A stretch of 64,000 nt of DNA from Planctomycetota bacterium (lineage in GTDB: Bacteria; Planctomycetota; Phycisphaerae; Phycisphaerales; SM1A02), in NCBI GenBank assembly GCA_022574595.1, contig JACZRS010000008.1, positions 92,919-156,918 on the forward strand. The letters run 5' to 3'. This document shows, piece after piece, positions 35,772 through 43,021 of the stretch (positions are counted from its first letter, which is position 1; each line of letters begins with the position of its first letter). Below the pieces are notes generated by a model that was not told the origin of the DNA, did no database searches, and saw nothing but the letters and a program-made list of their open reading frames with translations. Position numbers and translations under genes: made by a program.

Positions 35772-36482
35772 TTGTCATGCGACCTGATTATCCCTGCACT
35801 TAACGAAGCATCAAACATTAATCCTCTGTTCGATGCGATCGATGCAATTCCCTCAGGAATTGTGCGCAACGTGATAATTGCGGATAACGGTTCGACAGAC
35901 GATACGCCAAGCTTGGCTGAGGCGCGCGGAGCCATCGTGGTACATGAATCCAAACGCGGATATGGCGCAGCTTGTTTGAAAGCCATTGCGTGGATTGAAG
36001 ATCAAAATGATCCGCCAGAGATGATCGCATTTTTAGATGCGGATCTTTCGGATGATCCAGCTGCACTACCGGATTTGTTAGCCCCAATAATTAGCGGTAA
36101 AGCACAAATCGTCCTCGGCTCACGTACAAAGTTAGCGGAGCCTGGCTCGCTAAATTTAGTGCAAAGGTTTGGCAGTTGGCTTGCGTGTTTACTCATATCA
36201 CTAACTGCCAAGAAAAGATATACCGATCTTGGGCCGTTTCGTGCCGCGAGTTGGAAAACTTTTAAGCAGCTTAATATGGTTGATCAAACATGGGGATGGA
36301 CGGTTGAGCTTCAGATGAAAGCTGCTCTGATGAAGCTGGCCATAGTTGAGGTTGATGTTCCATATCGCTGCCGCGCTTTTGGTAAGTCAAAGATCTCCGG
36401 CACAGTGCGCGGCGTCGTTACCGCAGGCGCTAAAATCATCACGACCATTTTTGTGATATGGTCCAAACGCCACAAAATCTAA
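35772..36482 (+). CDS. Family 2 glycosyltransferase
   Basis: 236 residues starting at TTG 35772 (SCDLIIPALNEASNINPLF); no in-frame ATG gives a full domain. GT-A motifs are ADNGSTDDT, SKRGYGAACLKA, and the DxD-like FLDADLSDDPAALPDL, then GSRTKLAEPGSL and a LGPFRAASW segment; it resembles dolichyl-phosphate-glycosyltransferase-like members. The hydrophobic stretch FGSWLACLLISLTA suggests membrane association. Donor and acceptor unknown. Confidence 0.85.
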   Translation: MSCDLIIPALNEASNINPLFDAIDAIPSGIVRNVIIADNGSTDDTPSLAEARGAIVVHESKRGYGAACLKAIAWIEDQNDPPEMIAFLDADLSDDPAALPDLLAPIISGKAQIVLGSRTKLAEPGSLNLVQRFGSWLACLLISLTAKKRYTDLGPFRAASWKTFKQLNMVDQTWGWTVELQMKAALMKLAIVEVDVPYRCRAFGKSKISGTVRGVVTAGAKIITTIFVIWSKRHKI

Positions 36483-36531
36483 TTCGAAGAGACGCGACCA
36501 ATCCCGATGGAATCGGGACGGCTTTATAGGA

Positions 36532-37032
36532 TCAATCCAGCACATCCACGTTTTCGGATTGCGCTTTGCGGAATGCTTTTAGCTTTGACTCAATAGCATC
36601 ATCGTTTAGGCTTAGCACAGCAGCTGAAAACAGGGCTGCGTTTACTGCTCCGGCTTTACCTACGGCAAAAGTAGCAACGGGTATGCCACGGGGCATCTGG
36701 GCTGTCGATAATAGTGAATCCAGTCCATCAAGCGACCACGCCGCCATCGGACAACCAAGCACAGGCAAATGAGTCATTGAAGCAACAACTCCAGCAAGGT
36801 GAGCTGCCCCACCGGCTGCACAAATGAATATATTAAGCCCGCGCTGCTCTGCGGATTTGCAATAGTCAGCCAGCCTTCCGGGGGCGCGATGGGCGGAAAT
36901 TGCATTACATTCGTGAGCGATCCCCATCTGAGTCAGCATCTCGCTCGCAGCCTTCATGGTAGGCCAATCCGACTTACTTCCCATTAACACGCCTACTATG
37001 GCTCCGTCAACAATCGTGTATTGGTCGCTCAT
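36532..37032 (-). CDS. purE: N5-carboxyaminoimidazole ribonucleotide mutase
   Basis: 166 residues from the ATG at 37032, which follows a GGAG site; the frame is open to 37230 but that part is opposite asd. Class I PurE motifs: VGVLMGSKSDWPTM, CNAISAHRAPGRL, AAGGAAHLAGVVA and PVLGCPMAAWSLDGLDSLLS. It shifts the carboxyl group to form CAIR in purine synthesis. purK is not adjacent. Convergent with the glycosyltransferase; the 49-base spacer holds a TCCCGAT/ATCGGGA hairpin. Confidence 0.94.
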   Translation of the reverse strand: MSDQYTIVDGAIVGVLMGSKSDWPTMKAASEMLTQMGIAHECNAISAHRAPGRLADYCKSAEQRGLNIFICAAGGAAHLAGVVASMTHLPVLGCPMAAWSLDGLDSLLSTAQMPRGIPVATFAVGKAGAVNAALFSAAVLSLNDDAIESKLKAFRKAQSENVDVLD

Positions 37033-37109
37033 TAATCGCTCCTGGCCTACCCTGACTAGATGCGATAGTACACTCATTGTCCCGTTCGTTCTTCTTGGAG
37101 ATATGCGTC

Positions 37110-38132
37110 TTGTCGCTACCTGATAATCCCAACATAGCCATCGTAGGAGCCACAGGAGCTGTAGGTAGAGAGTTTTTGCCGATTCTGAGGGAGCGGGGAT
37201 TTTCTCATGGATCGCTGCGGCTGCTTGCATCCTCCAGGTCGGCGGGTTCGACTATAGAGCATGATGGAAATTCACATACCGTCCAGGAACTAACCCCGTC
37301 CAGCTTCGAGGGCATTGATCTCGCATTATTTTCAGCAGGTGCATCGATCAGCAAAGAGTATGCCCCCATAGCGGTCAAACAAGGCACAACCGTAATCGAC
37401 AATTCCAGTTGTTTTCGTATGGATGAAAACGTCCCGTTGATCGTTCCCGAAATAAACAGAAAAGCATTAGATAATTTTTCATTACCCGGCATTGTCGCCG
37501 TCCCCAATTGCTCAGCAATCGTCGCCCTCATGGCCATTACTCCCTTGCATCGAGCGGTCGGCGTTGAGCGGATGGTAATTAGTACATATCAAGCTGCATC
37601 CGGTGCGGGTGCTGCGTGGATGGCGGAGCTTGAACAGCAAGCGCACGATTTTGCTGAGGGTCGGCCATACACCACCAAAGTGCTAGGTAGGCAATATCTA
37701 TTTAACCTGTTCAGCCACAACTCACCTATGGGTAGTGATGGCTCAAATGAAGAAGAACGCAAAATTATCCAGGAAACGCACAAAATCTGGGCGGATGATT
37801 CTGTGCGTATATCTGTTACATGTATCCGTGTTGCGGTTCTTCGCGCTCACTGCGCATCAATAAATCTCACCTTCCGGGGGAAGCTAGAAGAAGATAAAGC
37901 TCGCGAGATTCTTCAAAGTGCGCCGGGTGTTAAGGTTGTCGATGATCGAGAGGCTAACAAATTCCCCGAGCCGATTGATGCTGCGGGCCAGGATGATATT
38001 TTGGTTGGGCGAATAAGAAATGATAATTCCCAGCCGGCAGGTAAAGGTTTAAACCTGTTCGTAGCAGGCGACCAACTCCGCAAAGGTGCAGCCTTGAACG
38101 CAGTACAAATCGCAGAGTGTTTAGTTGCTTAA
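37110..38132 (+). CDS. asd: Aspartate-semialdehyde dehydrogenase
   Basis: 340 residues from the TTG at 37110, which has a GGAG about 10 bases upstream and begins SLPDNPNIAIVGATGAVGREF; a TTG at 37077 would add 11 unlikely residues. NADP-binding GATGAVGREFLPIL, the nucleophile Cys in VPNCSAIVALMAI, YQAASGAGAAWM, and the substrate-binding IRVAVLRAHCASINL are present. It makes aspartate semialdehyde for lysine, diaminopimelate, threonine and methionine. Divergent from purE; promoters share about 75 bases. Confidence 0.94.
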   Translation: MSLPDNPNIAIVGATGAVGREFLPILRERGFSHGSLRLLASSRSAGSTIEHDGNSHTVQELTPSSFEGIDLALFSAGASISKEYAPIAVKQGTTVIDNSSCFRMDENVPLIVPEINRKALDNFSLPGIVAVPNCSAIVALMAITPLHRAVGVERMVISTYQAASGAGAAWMAELEQQAHDFAEGRPYTTKVLGRQYLFNLFSHNSPMGSDGSNEEERKIIQETHKIWADDSVRISVTCIRVAVLRAHCASINLTFRGKLEEDKAREILQSAPGVKVVDDREANKFPEPIDAAGQDDILVGRIRNDNSQPAGKGLNLFVAGDQLRKGAALNAVQIAECLVA

Positions 38133-38142
38133 CTCCAAGTGG

Positions 38143-38162
38143 CATGGGCGTCTCGCCCGTGC
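38143..38162. repeat. GC-rich hairpin repeat, second copy
   Basis: GCATGGGCG-TCT-CGCCCGTGC, with one G-T pair, 10 bases after the asd stop. Related to the hairpin at 35682-35708. The roughly 350 bases between asd and the ACT gene hold this hairpin, the second palindrome and a MITE-like element, and no gene. Confidence 0.65.
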
Positions 38163-38240
38163 ATTGACTTGTTTCACGGACTAGATCATCAACAAATCTG
38201 AATGCCTCCAACCGCAAGCTATCTCATAGTTTTGTTCAAT

Positions 38241-38278
38241 TTCTTATTCTCATGTTCTTAAGAACATGAGAATAAGAA
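38241..38278. repeat. 38-bp perfect palindrome, copy 2
   Basis: The arm TTCTTATTCTCATGTTCTT is followed by its exact complement. Relative to copy 1, base 11 is C not A, and its partner is G not T. Flanks read TTCAAT on the left and TTGTGCGGG on the right, the reverse complement of copy 1's flanks, so the element is larger than the palindrome and inserted in the opposite orientation. Confidence 0.85.
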
Positions 38279-38334
38279 TTGTGCGGGTAAGTAATTCTTA
38301 GAAAATGCAACTAAGCATTCAGCGAAGAAGATTC

Positions 38335-38452
38335 GGGTGCCACGCACAGTGAGTGAGCCAATAGGCGAGCGAGTCGTGTGTGCTGTGCTGTTTGTACGAT
38401 AAACTTCCAAATGCACTGACGACTTCGCTTCGCTGCGCTGTCAGTGGCACCC
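38335..38452. mobile_element. MITE-like element, copy 1 (118 bp)
   Basis: Terminal inverted repeats GGGTGCCAC (38335-38343) and GTGGCACCC (38444-38452) bound a non-coding segment with an internal CACTGAC/GTCAGTG hairpin. The right half (AAACTTCCAA..GCACTGACGACTTCGCT) is shared with the copy at 49553-49653. No transposase is nearby. Confidence 0.65.
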
Positions 38453-38480
38453 TTCATTATATCTTACGTATCAACTTTGA

Positions 38481-38867
38481 CTATATGAATCGCGCAACAT
38501 TCCCAAGCGCTTCTTCCGCAGCTTGCGCTTTATCTTCCTTAACCAGAATATAATCCGTATCAAAAGTAGAAATCGCCAAGCAGGAGATCTTTGCCTCGGC
38601 GAGTGCGCTTGTCAGCTTTGCTAAAATTCCTATTAGGGCAAAGTCGAGTTTGCCCTGGACGCGCATTGCTGCCCAGTTGCGCTCAGATTTTATTTCTACG
38701 GGCACCAATTCCTGGTCGGCTACTATTGATAGTTCATTCTCGCTGCGCGTGATGCTTAGCAGAGGCCCACCGCCTTGCGCCCAGGTTGGTATAGCCTCAG
38801 ATGGATCGAGTCTGCATACCGCAAATCGGCCTGGGATCCACTCTAGTTTTATTGTCTCTTGGCTCAT
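38481..38867 (-). CDS. ACT-domain protein
   Basis: 128 residues. The C-terminal half LDFALIGILAKLTSALAEAKISCLAISTFDTDYILV is an ACT fold (beta-alpha-beta with ILAKLTSALAEAKI helix and conserved FDTDYILV strand). The N-terminal half (IKLEWIPGRFAVCRLDPSEAIP) fits the paired ACT-like domain of CASTOR-type small proteins. Likely an amino-acid-binding regulator; ligand unknown. Confidence 0.85.
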   Translation of the reverse strand: MSQETIKLEWIPGRFAVCRLDPSEAIPTWAQGGGPLLSITRSENELSIVADQELVPVEIKSERNWAAMRVQGKLDFALIGILAKLTSALAEAKISCLAISTFDTDYILVKEDKAQAAEEALGNVARFI

Positions 38868-38969
38868 GGCATAGGCTGGGAATATTCACATGCGTTAGCT
38901 AATCGTGCAGTTGATCCTCCCCGCAGACGATATACAATCGTGTCGATTAGGCATACGCCAATAAACATT

Positions 38970-39040
38970 TGGGGATTGGTGTAATGGTAGCACGGCTGAC
39001 TCTGAATCAGTTAGTATAGGTTCAAATCCTATATCCCCAG
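38970..39040 (+). tRNA. tRNA-Gln (CTG anticodon)
   Basis: 71 bases. Acceptor stem TGGGGAT/ATCCCCA with discriminator G; D-arm with TGGTGTAATGGTAGCA; anticodon stem GCTGA/TCAGT with loop CTCTGAA, anticodon CTG; T-arm with GGTTCAAAT. The T-G start of the acceptor stem is typical for tRNA-Gln. CCA is not encoded. It borders the accessory-looking stretch at 39-41 kb. Confidence 0.93.
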
Positions 39041-39200
39041 TTTTCTAACCACATGGACGGACAAGTATTTACGGTCTCCCCCTCTTACCGTCCAATCATG
39101 TTTTACCCGAAAAATAAGTCTATAATAAGTTTAGGTGGGTTTATCCTAGCAGTTGTTATCCCTCATTTGCACATGAGTATTCTTTAGAAGGAATCGCCCT

Positions 39201-39962
39201 ATGAAAGTTCAAAACGTTTTCGGGTACTACTGGTTTGGCACATGTGTAAGGTATCTTCAGGATGCTCGGGAAGGCGCTATTGTGGGTAAGGTGGATCGTG
39301 AAGAAGGGTATCTTTTATACAACCTCGATATGTTTTTCGAATCCATCAAGGAGTTTGATCTACAAGTTACAAATCGTGCTTCTTGGGATCTCTGGAATAT
39401 TCTTGAAGAGATGAAGACAAAGGATCCTGATACAACACTCACAGAAGATGAAGCTAAAGCTCTAAGAAAGGCAATAACTAATACTCGAAATACTCTTGAG
39501 GCAGAAATCAAGGGCTTAGAAGCATACGTAGTTACCCCAAAAAGACTGGACGTTAAAAGACTCATGGATGATCCGGGGAGCCTTCTAGCCCCTAAAGTAT
39601 TCGGAAAATTGCCATCAATAGCGCAGTTCGATTTAGCTGAAGCTGCGAAGTGCATTGCATTTGAACGACCCACCGCCGCTGCCTTCCACATTCTCCGTGC
39701 AACAGAAGATGTATTAAGAGATTTCTACAAGACACTTGCACGACAGAAAAGAGTCAAACTCATGTGGGGATTAATGGTTTCTGATCTAAAAAAACGCAAG
39801 AAGGCAGAGAAACACCAAGTACTCTTAGCTCACTTAGACCATATCCGTCTGGCATTCCGCAACCCGACGCAACATCCGGAAGCGACTTACGACATTCATG
39901 AGGTACAAGACTTGTGGGGAGGCTGCGTTGAGGCCATCAACAGAATGGCGAAGGTACTCTGA
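39201..39962 (+). CDS. HEPN-like domain protein
   Basis: 253 residues, no signal peptide, ribosome site AAGGA upstream. The N-terminal 100 residues are helical and acidic (TLTEDEAKALRKAITNTRNT). The C-terminal part from about residue 135 (SIAQFDLAEAAKCIAFERPT, AAFHILRATEDVLRDFYKTL) resembles HEPN/DUF4145-type domains and ends with LAFRNPTQHPEATYD, in which Arg220 and His225 form the R-x4-H motif of HEPN RNases. HEPN proteins are often RNA-cleaving toxins or defence effectors. Its place 160 bases after a tRNA gene is typical for accessory DNA. No antitoxin-like gene is adjacent on the same strand, so a toxin role is only inferred. Confidence 0.6.
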   Translation: MKVQNVFGYYWFGTCVRYLQDAREGAIVGKVDREEGYLLYNLDMFFESIKEFDLQVTNRASWDLWNILEEMKTKDPDTTLTEDEAKALRKAITNTRNTLEAEIKGLEAYVVTPKRLDVKRLMDDPGSLLAPKVFGKLPSIAQFDLAEAAKCIAFERPTAAAFHILRATEDVLRDFYKTLARQKRVKLMWGLMVSDLKKRKKAEKHQVLLAHLDHIRLAFRNPTQHPEATYDIHEVQDLWGGCVEAINRMAKVL

Positions 39963-40075
39963 AGTCTCGCTACCTTCGTTTTTCATGTTCTCATTTTCAG
40001 AAATCGTGCGAAGAATCTCGATAAATAGGGACAGTCACATATTTGGATCGGTTATTCGTAACATATCCGGTATTC

Positions 40076-40101
40076 GGGACGCTGCGCGTCACCCGCTAAA
40101 C
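40076..40101 (-). repeat. REP element, family 2, minus orientation
   Basis: Complement of the GTTTAGCGGG head and GGGTGACGC-GC-AGCGTCCC hairpin. First of three same-oriented copies within 740 bases. Confidence 0.85.
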
Positions 40102-40177
40102 GGGTTAAGACTAGCTATTACTGCGGACAAGTTGCGGCACTGAATCGTCGATAAGAACTGGTGAATGGAGAATTGCT

Positions 40178-40396
40178 ATGGACTTTTCTAATCCCAGTTT
40201 GCTGATATCAGGCTTTCTAATCTCGATGGTTGGCATGGGTATATTCATGTACGGCAAAAGGATGCAAAATTATAAAAGCCTCGCGATCGGCATAGTGATG
40301 ATGGGATTTCCTATCTTTGTCAGTTCCCTCTTGTGGATGTGGGTAAGCGCGGTCGCCTGCGTTGCCGGGATGTATCTGCTGCCACATGATGTTTGA
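40178..40396 (+). CDS. Small membrane protein
   Basis: 72 residues with three hydrophobic stretches (SLLISGFLISMVGMGIFMYG, SLAIGIVMMGFPIFVSSLLW, VSAVACVAGMYLL). The composition (Gly/Met/Ile-rich, basic loop KRMQNYK) is typical for short conserved bacterial membrane proteins; family not recognised. It sits between two same-oriented REP copies and stops 8 bases before the second. Confidence 0.6.
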   Translation: MDFSNPSLLISGFLISMVGMGIFMYGKRMQNYKSLAIGIVMMGFPIFVSSLLWMWVSAVACVAGMYLLPHDV

Positions 40397-40404
40397 AACA
40401 TCCA

Positions 40405-40430
40405 GGGACGCTTCGCGTCTCCCGCTAAAC
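40405..40430 (-). repeat. REP element, family 2, minus orientation
   Basis: Head GTTTAGCGGG on the minus strand, stem GGGAGACGC-GA-AGCGTCCC. The head's TAG is the stop codon of the zinc-ribbon gene at 40425-40757. Almost identical to the copy at 40786-40811. Confidence 0.87.
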
Positions 40431-40757
40431 TGTGTGCTTGGCGTTCTTCCAGTTTGTTATCGTTTCTTCATCCGCTCGTTGATTGCATTCGGGACACTCA
40501 AAAATGCCCGCAGCAAATGTGCCGCGCAAATCGTAATCACAATTTGAGCAAATTGGTTCATCAGGCTTTGGCCGGTTAAATTCGGGGAGCTCATTAATAC
40601 TAAAATACATACGACTCTTCATGTATTTTAAGCCAATGTAAATATTAATTGCGATCAAAACGAAGACCAGTAGCATCATATCATTGTAATAGGCCAACAG
40701 CGCTACAATTAGCAAAATCAAGTAAACAAGTCGAGGTCGATTCAGGCGCACGCTCAT
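40425..40757 (-). CDS. Small zinc-ribbon membrane protein
   Basis: 110 residues. Two adjacent hydrophobic segments (LVYLILLIVALLAYY and MMLLVFVLIAINIYIGL) are followed by a C-terminal zinc ribbon, ICSNCDYDLRGTFAAGIFECPECNQ (in parts). The order, membrane part first and ribbon last, is opposite to the larger zinc-ribbon proteins in this window. The terminal Val and stop (GTT-TAG) come from the REP. Function unknown. Confidence 0.75.
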   Translation of the reverse strand: MSVRLNRPRLVYLILLIVALLAYYNDMMLLVFVLIAINIYIGLKYMKSRMYFSINELPEFNRPKPDEPICSNCDYDLRGTFAAGIFECPECNQRADEETITNWKNAKHTV

Positions 40758-40785
40758 ACTGGTTTATTGTATGCTGCGAGAACTA

Positions 40786-40811
40786 GGGACGCTTCGCGTC
40801 TCCCGCTAAAC
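40786..40811 (-). repeat. REP element, family 2, minus orientation
   Basis: Third same-oriented copy in this stretch. Its GTTTAG provides the stop codon of the reading frame 40806-41042. Confidence 0.87.
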
Positions 40812-41042
40812 TATCAGTTCAAATATCACACGATTATTATGCCTGCGCGCGAAATATGTTTCTACAACCAAGTTGCTGGCGAACTGCTGCACACGCTTGG
40901 CAGCCTTGGCGATATCTTCCAATTGCTGCTGCTTTGATTCGTTGATGACCAAAGGCAACTGAACTTTCGAAATCGCTGGAAGTATGTTCGCTAGCCATCT
41001 TTTTATGCTCCACTCGAATCGGATTGCAGTTATACAATACAA
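40806..41042 (-). CDS. Possible small gene or gene fragment
   Basis: 78 residues: LEDIAKAAKRVQQFASNLVVETYFARRHNNRVIFELIV gives, in its parts, a plausible amphipathic helix then strand-like end, and the frame ends exactly with Val-stop from a REP head. There is no clear ribosome site and the N-terminus is unconvincing, so it may be the tail of a lost gene. Supporting evidence is weak. Confidence 0.3.
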   Translation of the reverse strand: MYCITAIRFEWSIKRWLANILPAISKVQLPLVINESKQQQLEDIAKAAKRVQQFASNLVVETYFARRHNNRVIFELIV

Positions 41043-41278
41043 GTTCCCTTATAACACAGTAAAACGTATCAAGCGCAACTCTCAACTTGCTGCAACGCCC
41101 CATAAATATCTGCCTGTTTAGCGCCAAGGCTGCTTGGCCTCTGCAATACCCACAAGTATTGAAATCGGACTCGATTCGCATGGCGGTTTGTACGATCTGT
41201 AAGCCATGGGAAAGCCCATGCCATACCGGACGAAAGTTGGACGAATTAAGAAAACCACTGCAGACAAGGATTTTGAAC

Positions 41279-41746
41279 ATGAAGTTTGTAACTACCAACC
41301 GATTCCTACATCGAAGTTTGCTATGCCTGTCAGTGGTAGCGCTACTGGCAATGGCTCCTACAGGCGGGTCTAAGAAGCATCGTCGATACCAAGAAAAAGA
41401 TTCTAACTCCAAGACCGAACAGCCTCTTCACGCTCAAGAATGCAGCGTCTCGATTCCATCAGGCTCAATCGTTTTCTACAAAGATACTCATTTCGAAGGA
41501 CGCGAAGAAGTCTTTAAGATCGAAGGCAAAGAGCTACATGAAATGCACGATATTGGTGGAAAGCTTAGCGGCAGCATTTCATCGCTTCGATGGAATCTTC
41601 CAGAAGGCACAATCGTTGTCCTTTATGGCTCAAGCGCAAAAAATCCCAGCAGACAGTACGTGATCTGGGGCGAAGGCCAAGACGACCGACTCACTGGACA
41701 CGGCGTAAACGACAAGCTCACAACTGTTTGCATCGAAAATTTCTAA
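41279..41746 (+). CDS. Secreted beta/gamma-crystallin-like protein
   Basis: 155 residues from the ATG at 41279, giving a signal peptide (RSLLCLSVVALLAMAPTGG); a longer frame from 41087 has no export signal at its start. The mature C-terminal 95 residues (GSIVFYKDTHFEGREEVFKI, GSISSLRWNLPEGTIVVLY, YVIWGEGQDDRLTGHGVNDK) show the alternating strand pattern and Tyr-x6-Phe-x-Gly element of the beta/gamma-crystallin Greek key, some of which bind Ca2+. A Lys/Arg/Ser linker follows the signal. Followed by a terminator. Call by motif only. Confidence 0.55.
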   Translation: MKFVTTNRFLHRSLLCLSVVALLAMAPTGGSKKHRRYQEKDSNSKTEQPLHAQECSVSIPSGSIVFYKDTHFEGREEVFKIEGKELHEMHDIGGKLSGSISSLRWNLPEGTIVVLYGSSAKNPSRQYVIWGEGQDDRLTGHGVNDKLTTVCIENF

Positions 41747-41783
41747 CAAACTCCTTAGATTGACTCAGATATCTACACGCCTA

Positions 41784-41820
41784 AGCCCACTGTCAAACGA
41801 CAGTGGGCTTTACTTTTTGC
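41784..41820 (+). terminator. Rho-independent terminator
   Basis: AGCCCACTGTC and GACAGTGGGCT pair over 11 bases around AAAC, followed by TTACTTTTTG. It ends the crystallin-like gene and insulates the ECF sigma cluster that follows. Confidence 0.88.
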
Positions 41821-41882
41821 CCTAACTCAAACTCTCAACACCTTTGTGGGTTGCAATTTTCCAACTATTACCCACCCTGTAG

Positions 41883-42449
41883 GTGGTGACATCCCAACCA
41901 GATCAACACGCCAGTCGTCTCAGCGATGCTCAGCTAATTGATGCAGCCAATGCAGGCAACGTCGAAGCGTTTGCCAAGTTGTATACGCGCTATCAACATT
42001 GGGTGACCGATCTTGCATATCGCTTTACCCACGATAGCGATCTCGCACTTGATGTTCTTCAAGACACTTTCGAGTACGTGCTGAGCAAATTCCCCGGCTT
42101 TGTGCTCGAAGCCAATATGAAAACTTTTCTTTATCCGGTAGTGCGACATATAGCTATCTCCAGCCAATCCAAAGCTAGACGCCTTTGCTATGGCGAAAAT
42201 CTCCCCCCATCGCATGCCCTTGCCATTGATCCAGAAGCGGAGGAGAGCCGCGCCCAATTGGCTGCGGTAATGGACAGCCTGCCGACGCATCAATATGAAA
42301 TCCTCATCCTGCGTTACGCAGATGGCTTATCGCTTACACAAATAGCTACCGCAATGCGAATCCCCTTAGGCACGGTCAAATCCCGTCTGCATACCGCCCT
42401 TACTGCGATGCGTGAAAATGAACTGACGAAAAAATATTTCGATTTGTGA
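41883..42449 (+). CDS. ECF-type RNA polymerase sigma factor
   Basis: 188 residues starting at GTG 41883. Region 2 spans about residues 15-95 (AGNVEAFAKLYTRYQHWVTDLAYRF, DVLQDTFEYVLSKFPGF in parts) and region 4 about residues 128-178 (PTHQYEILILRYADGLSLTQIATAMRIPLGTVKSRLHTAL in parts). No region 3, as in ECF sigmas. The gene for a membrane dockerin protein follows after 80 bases and could be its anti-sigma or sensor partner. No ECF-type promoter is recognised upstream. Confidence 0.88.
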   Translation: MVTSQPDQHASRLSDAQLIDAANAGNVEAFAKLYTRYQHWVTDLAYRFTHDSDLALDVLQDTFEYVLSKFPGFVLEANMKTFLYPVVRHIAISSQSKARRLCYGENLPPSHALAIDPEAEESRAQLAAVMDSLPTHQYEILILRYADGLSLTQIATAMRIPLGTVKSRLHTALTAMRENELTKKYFDL

Positions 42450-42529
42450 GTTTGTGAAAAATTTTTATAAATCGGTGAACCTTTTCCCGAGTTGCGCGCT
42501 TAATCCCATATCGCAAAGGAGTTCTCCCA

Positions 42530-43021
42530 TTGGAAGAAATGCCCTTAAATGACCTGGAACCCAAAGGTGAAAAGCTGCAGCAGCTTCACAAGGATCTTTC
42601 TGCTGCGACTAGGGCTGGTATAACAATCCCCCAAGAACTGAATGATGCGATCCTTAAACGCGCTCAAGAAGCGTTTGATCCTAATCCGTCCAAGCAATTA
42701 CGGCTGGGCAAGCCCGCTGCCTGGATCGCAGTTGCTGCTTCGCTTACGTTGATTATCTGGATAAGTGATGTGATACGCTCAGCAATCACCACTTCCCAGC
42801 AGGCGACAACTGCTGCGATTATGCCTGGCGATATAGATCGAAACGGCAAAGTTGATATTCTCGATGCGTTTAAGTTAGCGCGAGTGCTTGATAACACCGC
42901 AGCCAGCTCACCCCCCACTACAACTCACATAAATGACTTTAACACTGATGGAACTGTTGACAGTTTAGATGTAAATGCGATTGCGATGCAAGCCGTCGCT
43001 CTGCCACAGGGAGCAAGTTAA
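42530..43021 (+). CDS. Membrane-anchored dockerin protein
   Basis: 163 residues starting at TTG 42530, eight bases after AAAGGAG; the ATG at 42539 lacks good spacing. An N-terminal cytoplasmic part of about 65 residues (with TIPQELNDAILKRAQEAF) is followed by one transmembrane helix (AAWIAVAASLTLIIWISDVI) and an external region with two dockerin Ca2+ loops: DIDRNGKVDILDAFKLARVL and DFNTDGTVDSLDVNAIAMQA. The arrangement N-in, dockerin-out after an ECF sigma gene looks like an anti-sigma topology, but no known anti-sigma domain is recognised. The stop overlaps the next ATG (TAATG). Confidence 0.78.
   Translation: MEEMPLNDLEPKGEKLQQLHKDLSAATRAGITIPQELNDAILKRAQEAFDPNPSKQLRLGKPAAWIAVAASLTLIIWISDVIRSAITTSQQATTAAIMPGDIDRNGKVDILDAFKLARVLDNTAASSPPTTTHINDFNTDGTVDSLDVNAIAMQAVALPQGAS

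Noticed and set aside
37033-37230. Upstream extension of purE
   Set aside because: It lies opposite the start of asd; the ATG at 37032 has a ribosome site and the normal PurE N-terminus.
38970-39040. Integration of an island with a repeated tRNA 3' end as att site
   Set aside because: No second copy of the tRNA 3' end was found by eye between 39 and 46 kb, and no integrase is adjacent.
41087-41278. Upstream extension of the crystallin-like protein
   Set aside because: The internal ATG at 41279 gives a proper signal peptide; the upstream part looks non-coding.
40837-41412. 191-codon minus-strand frame
   Set aside because: Antisense to the crystallin-like gene and its leader; composition not protein-like.
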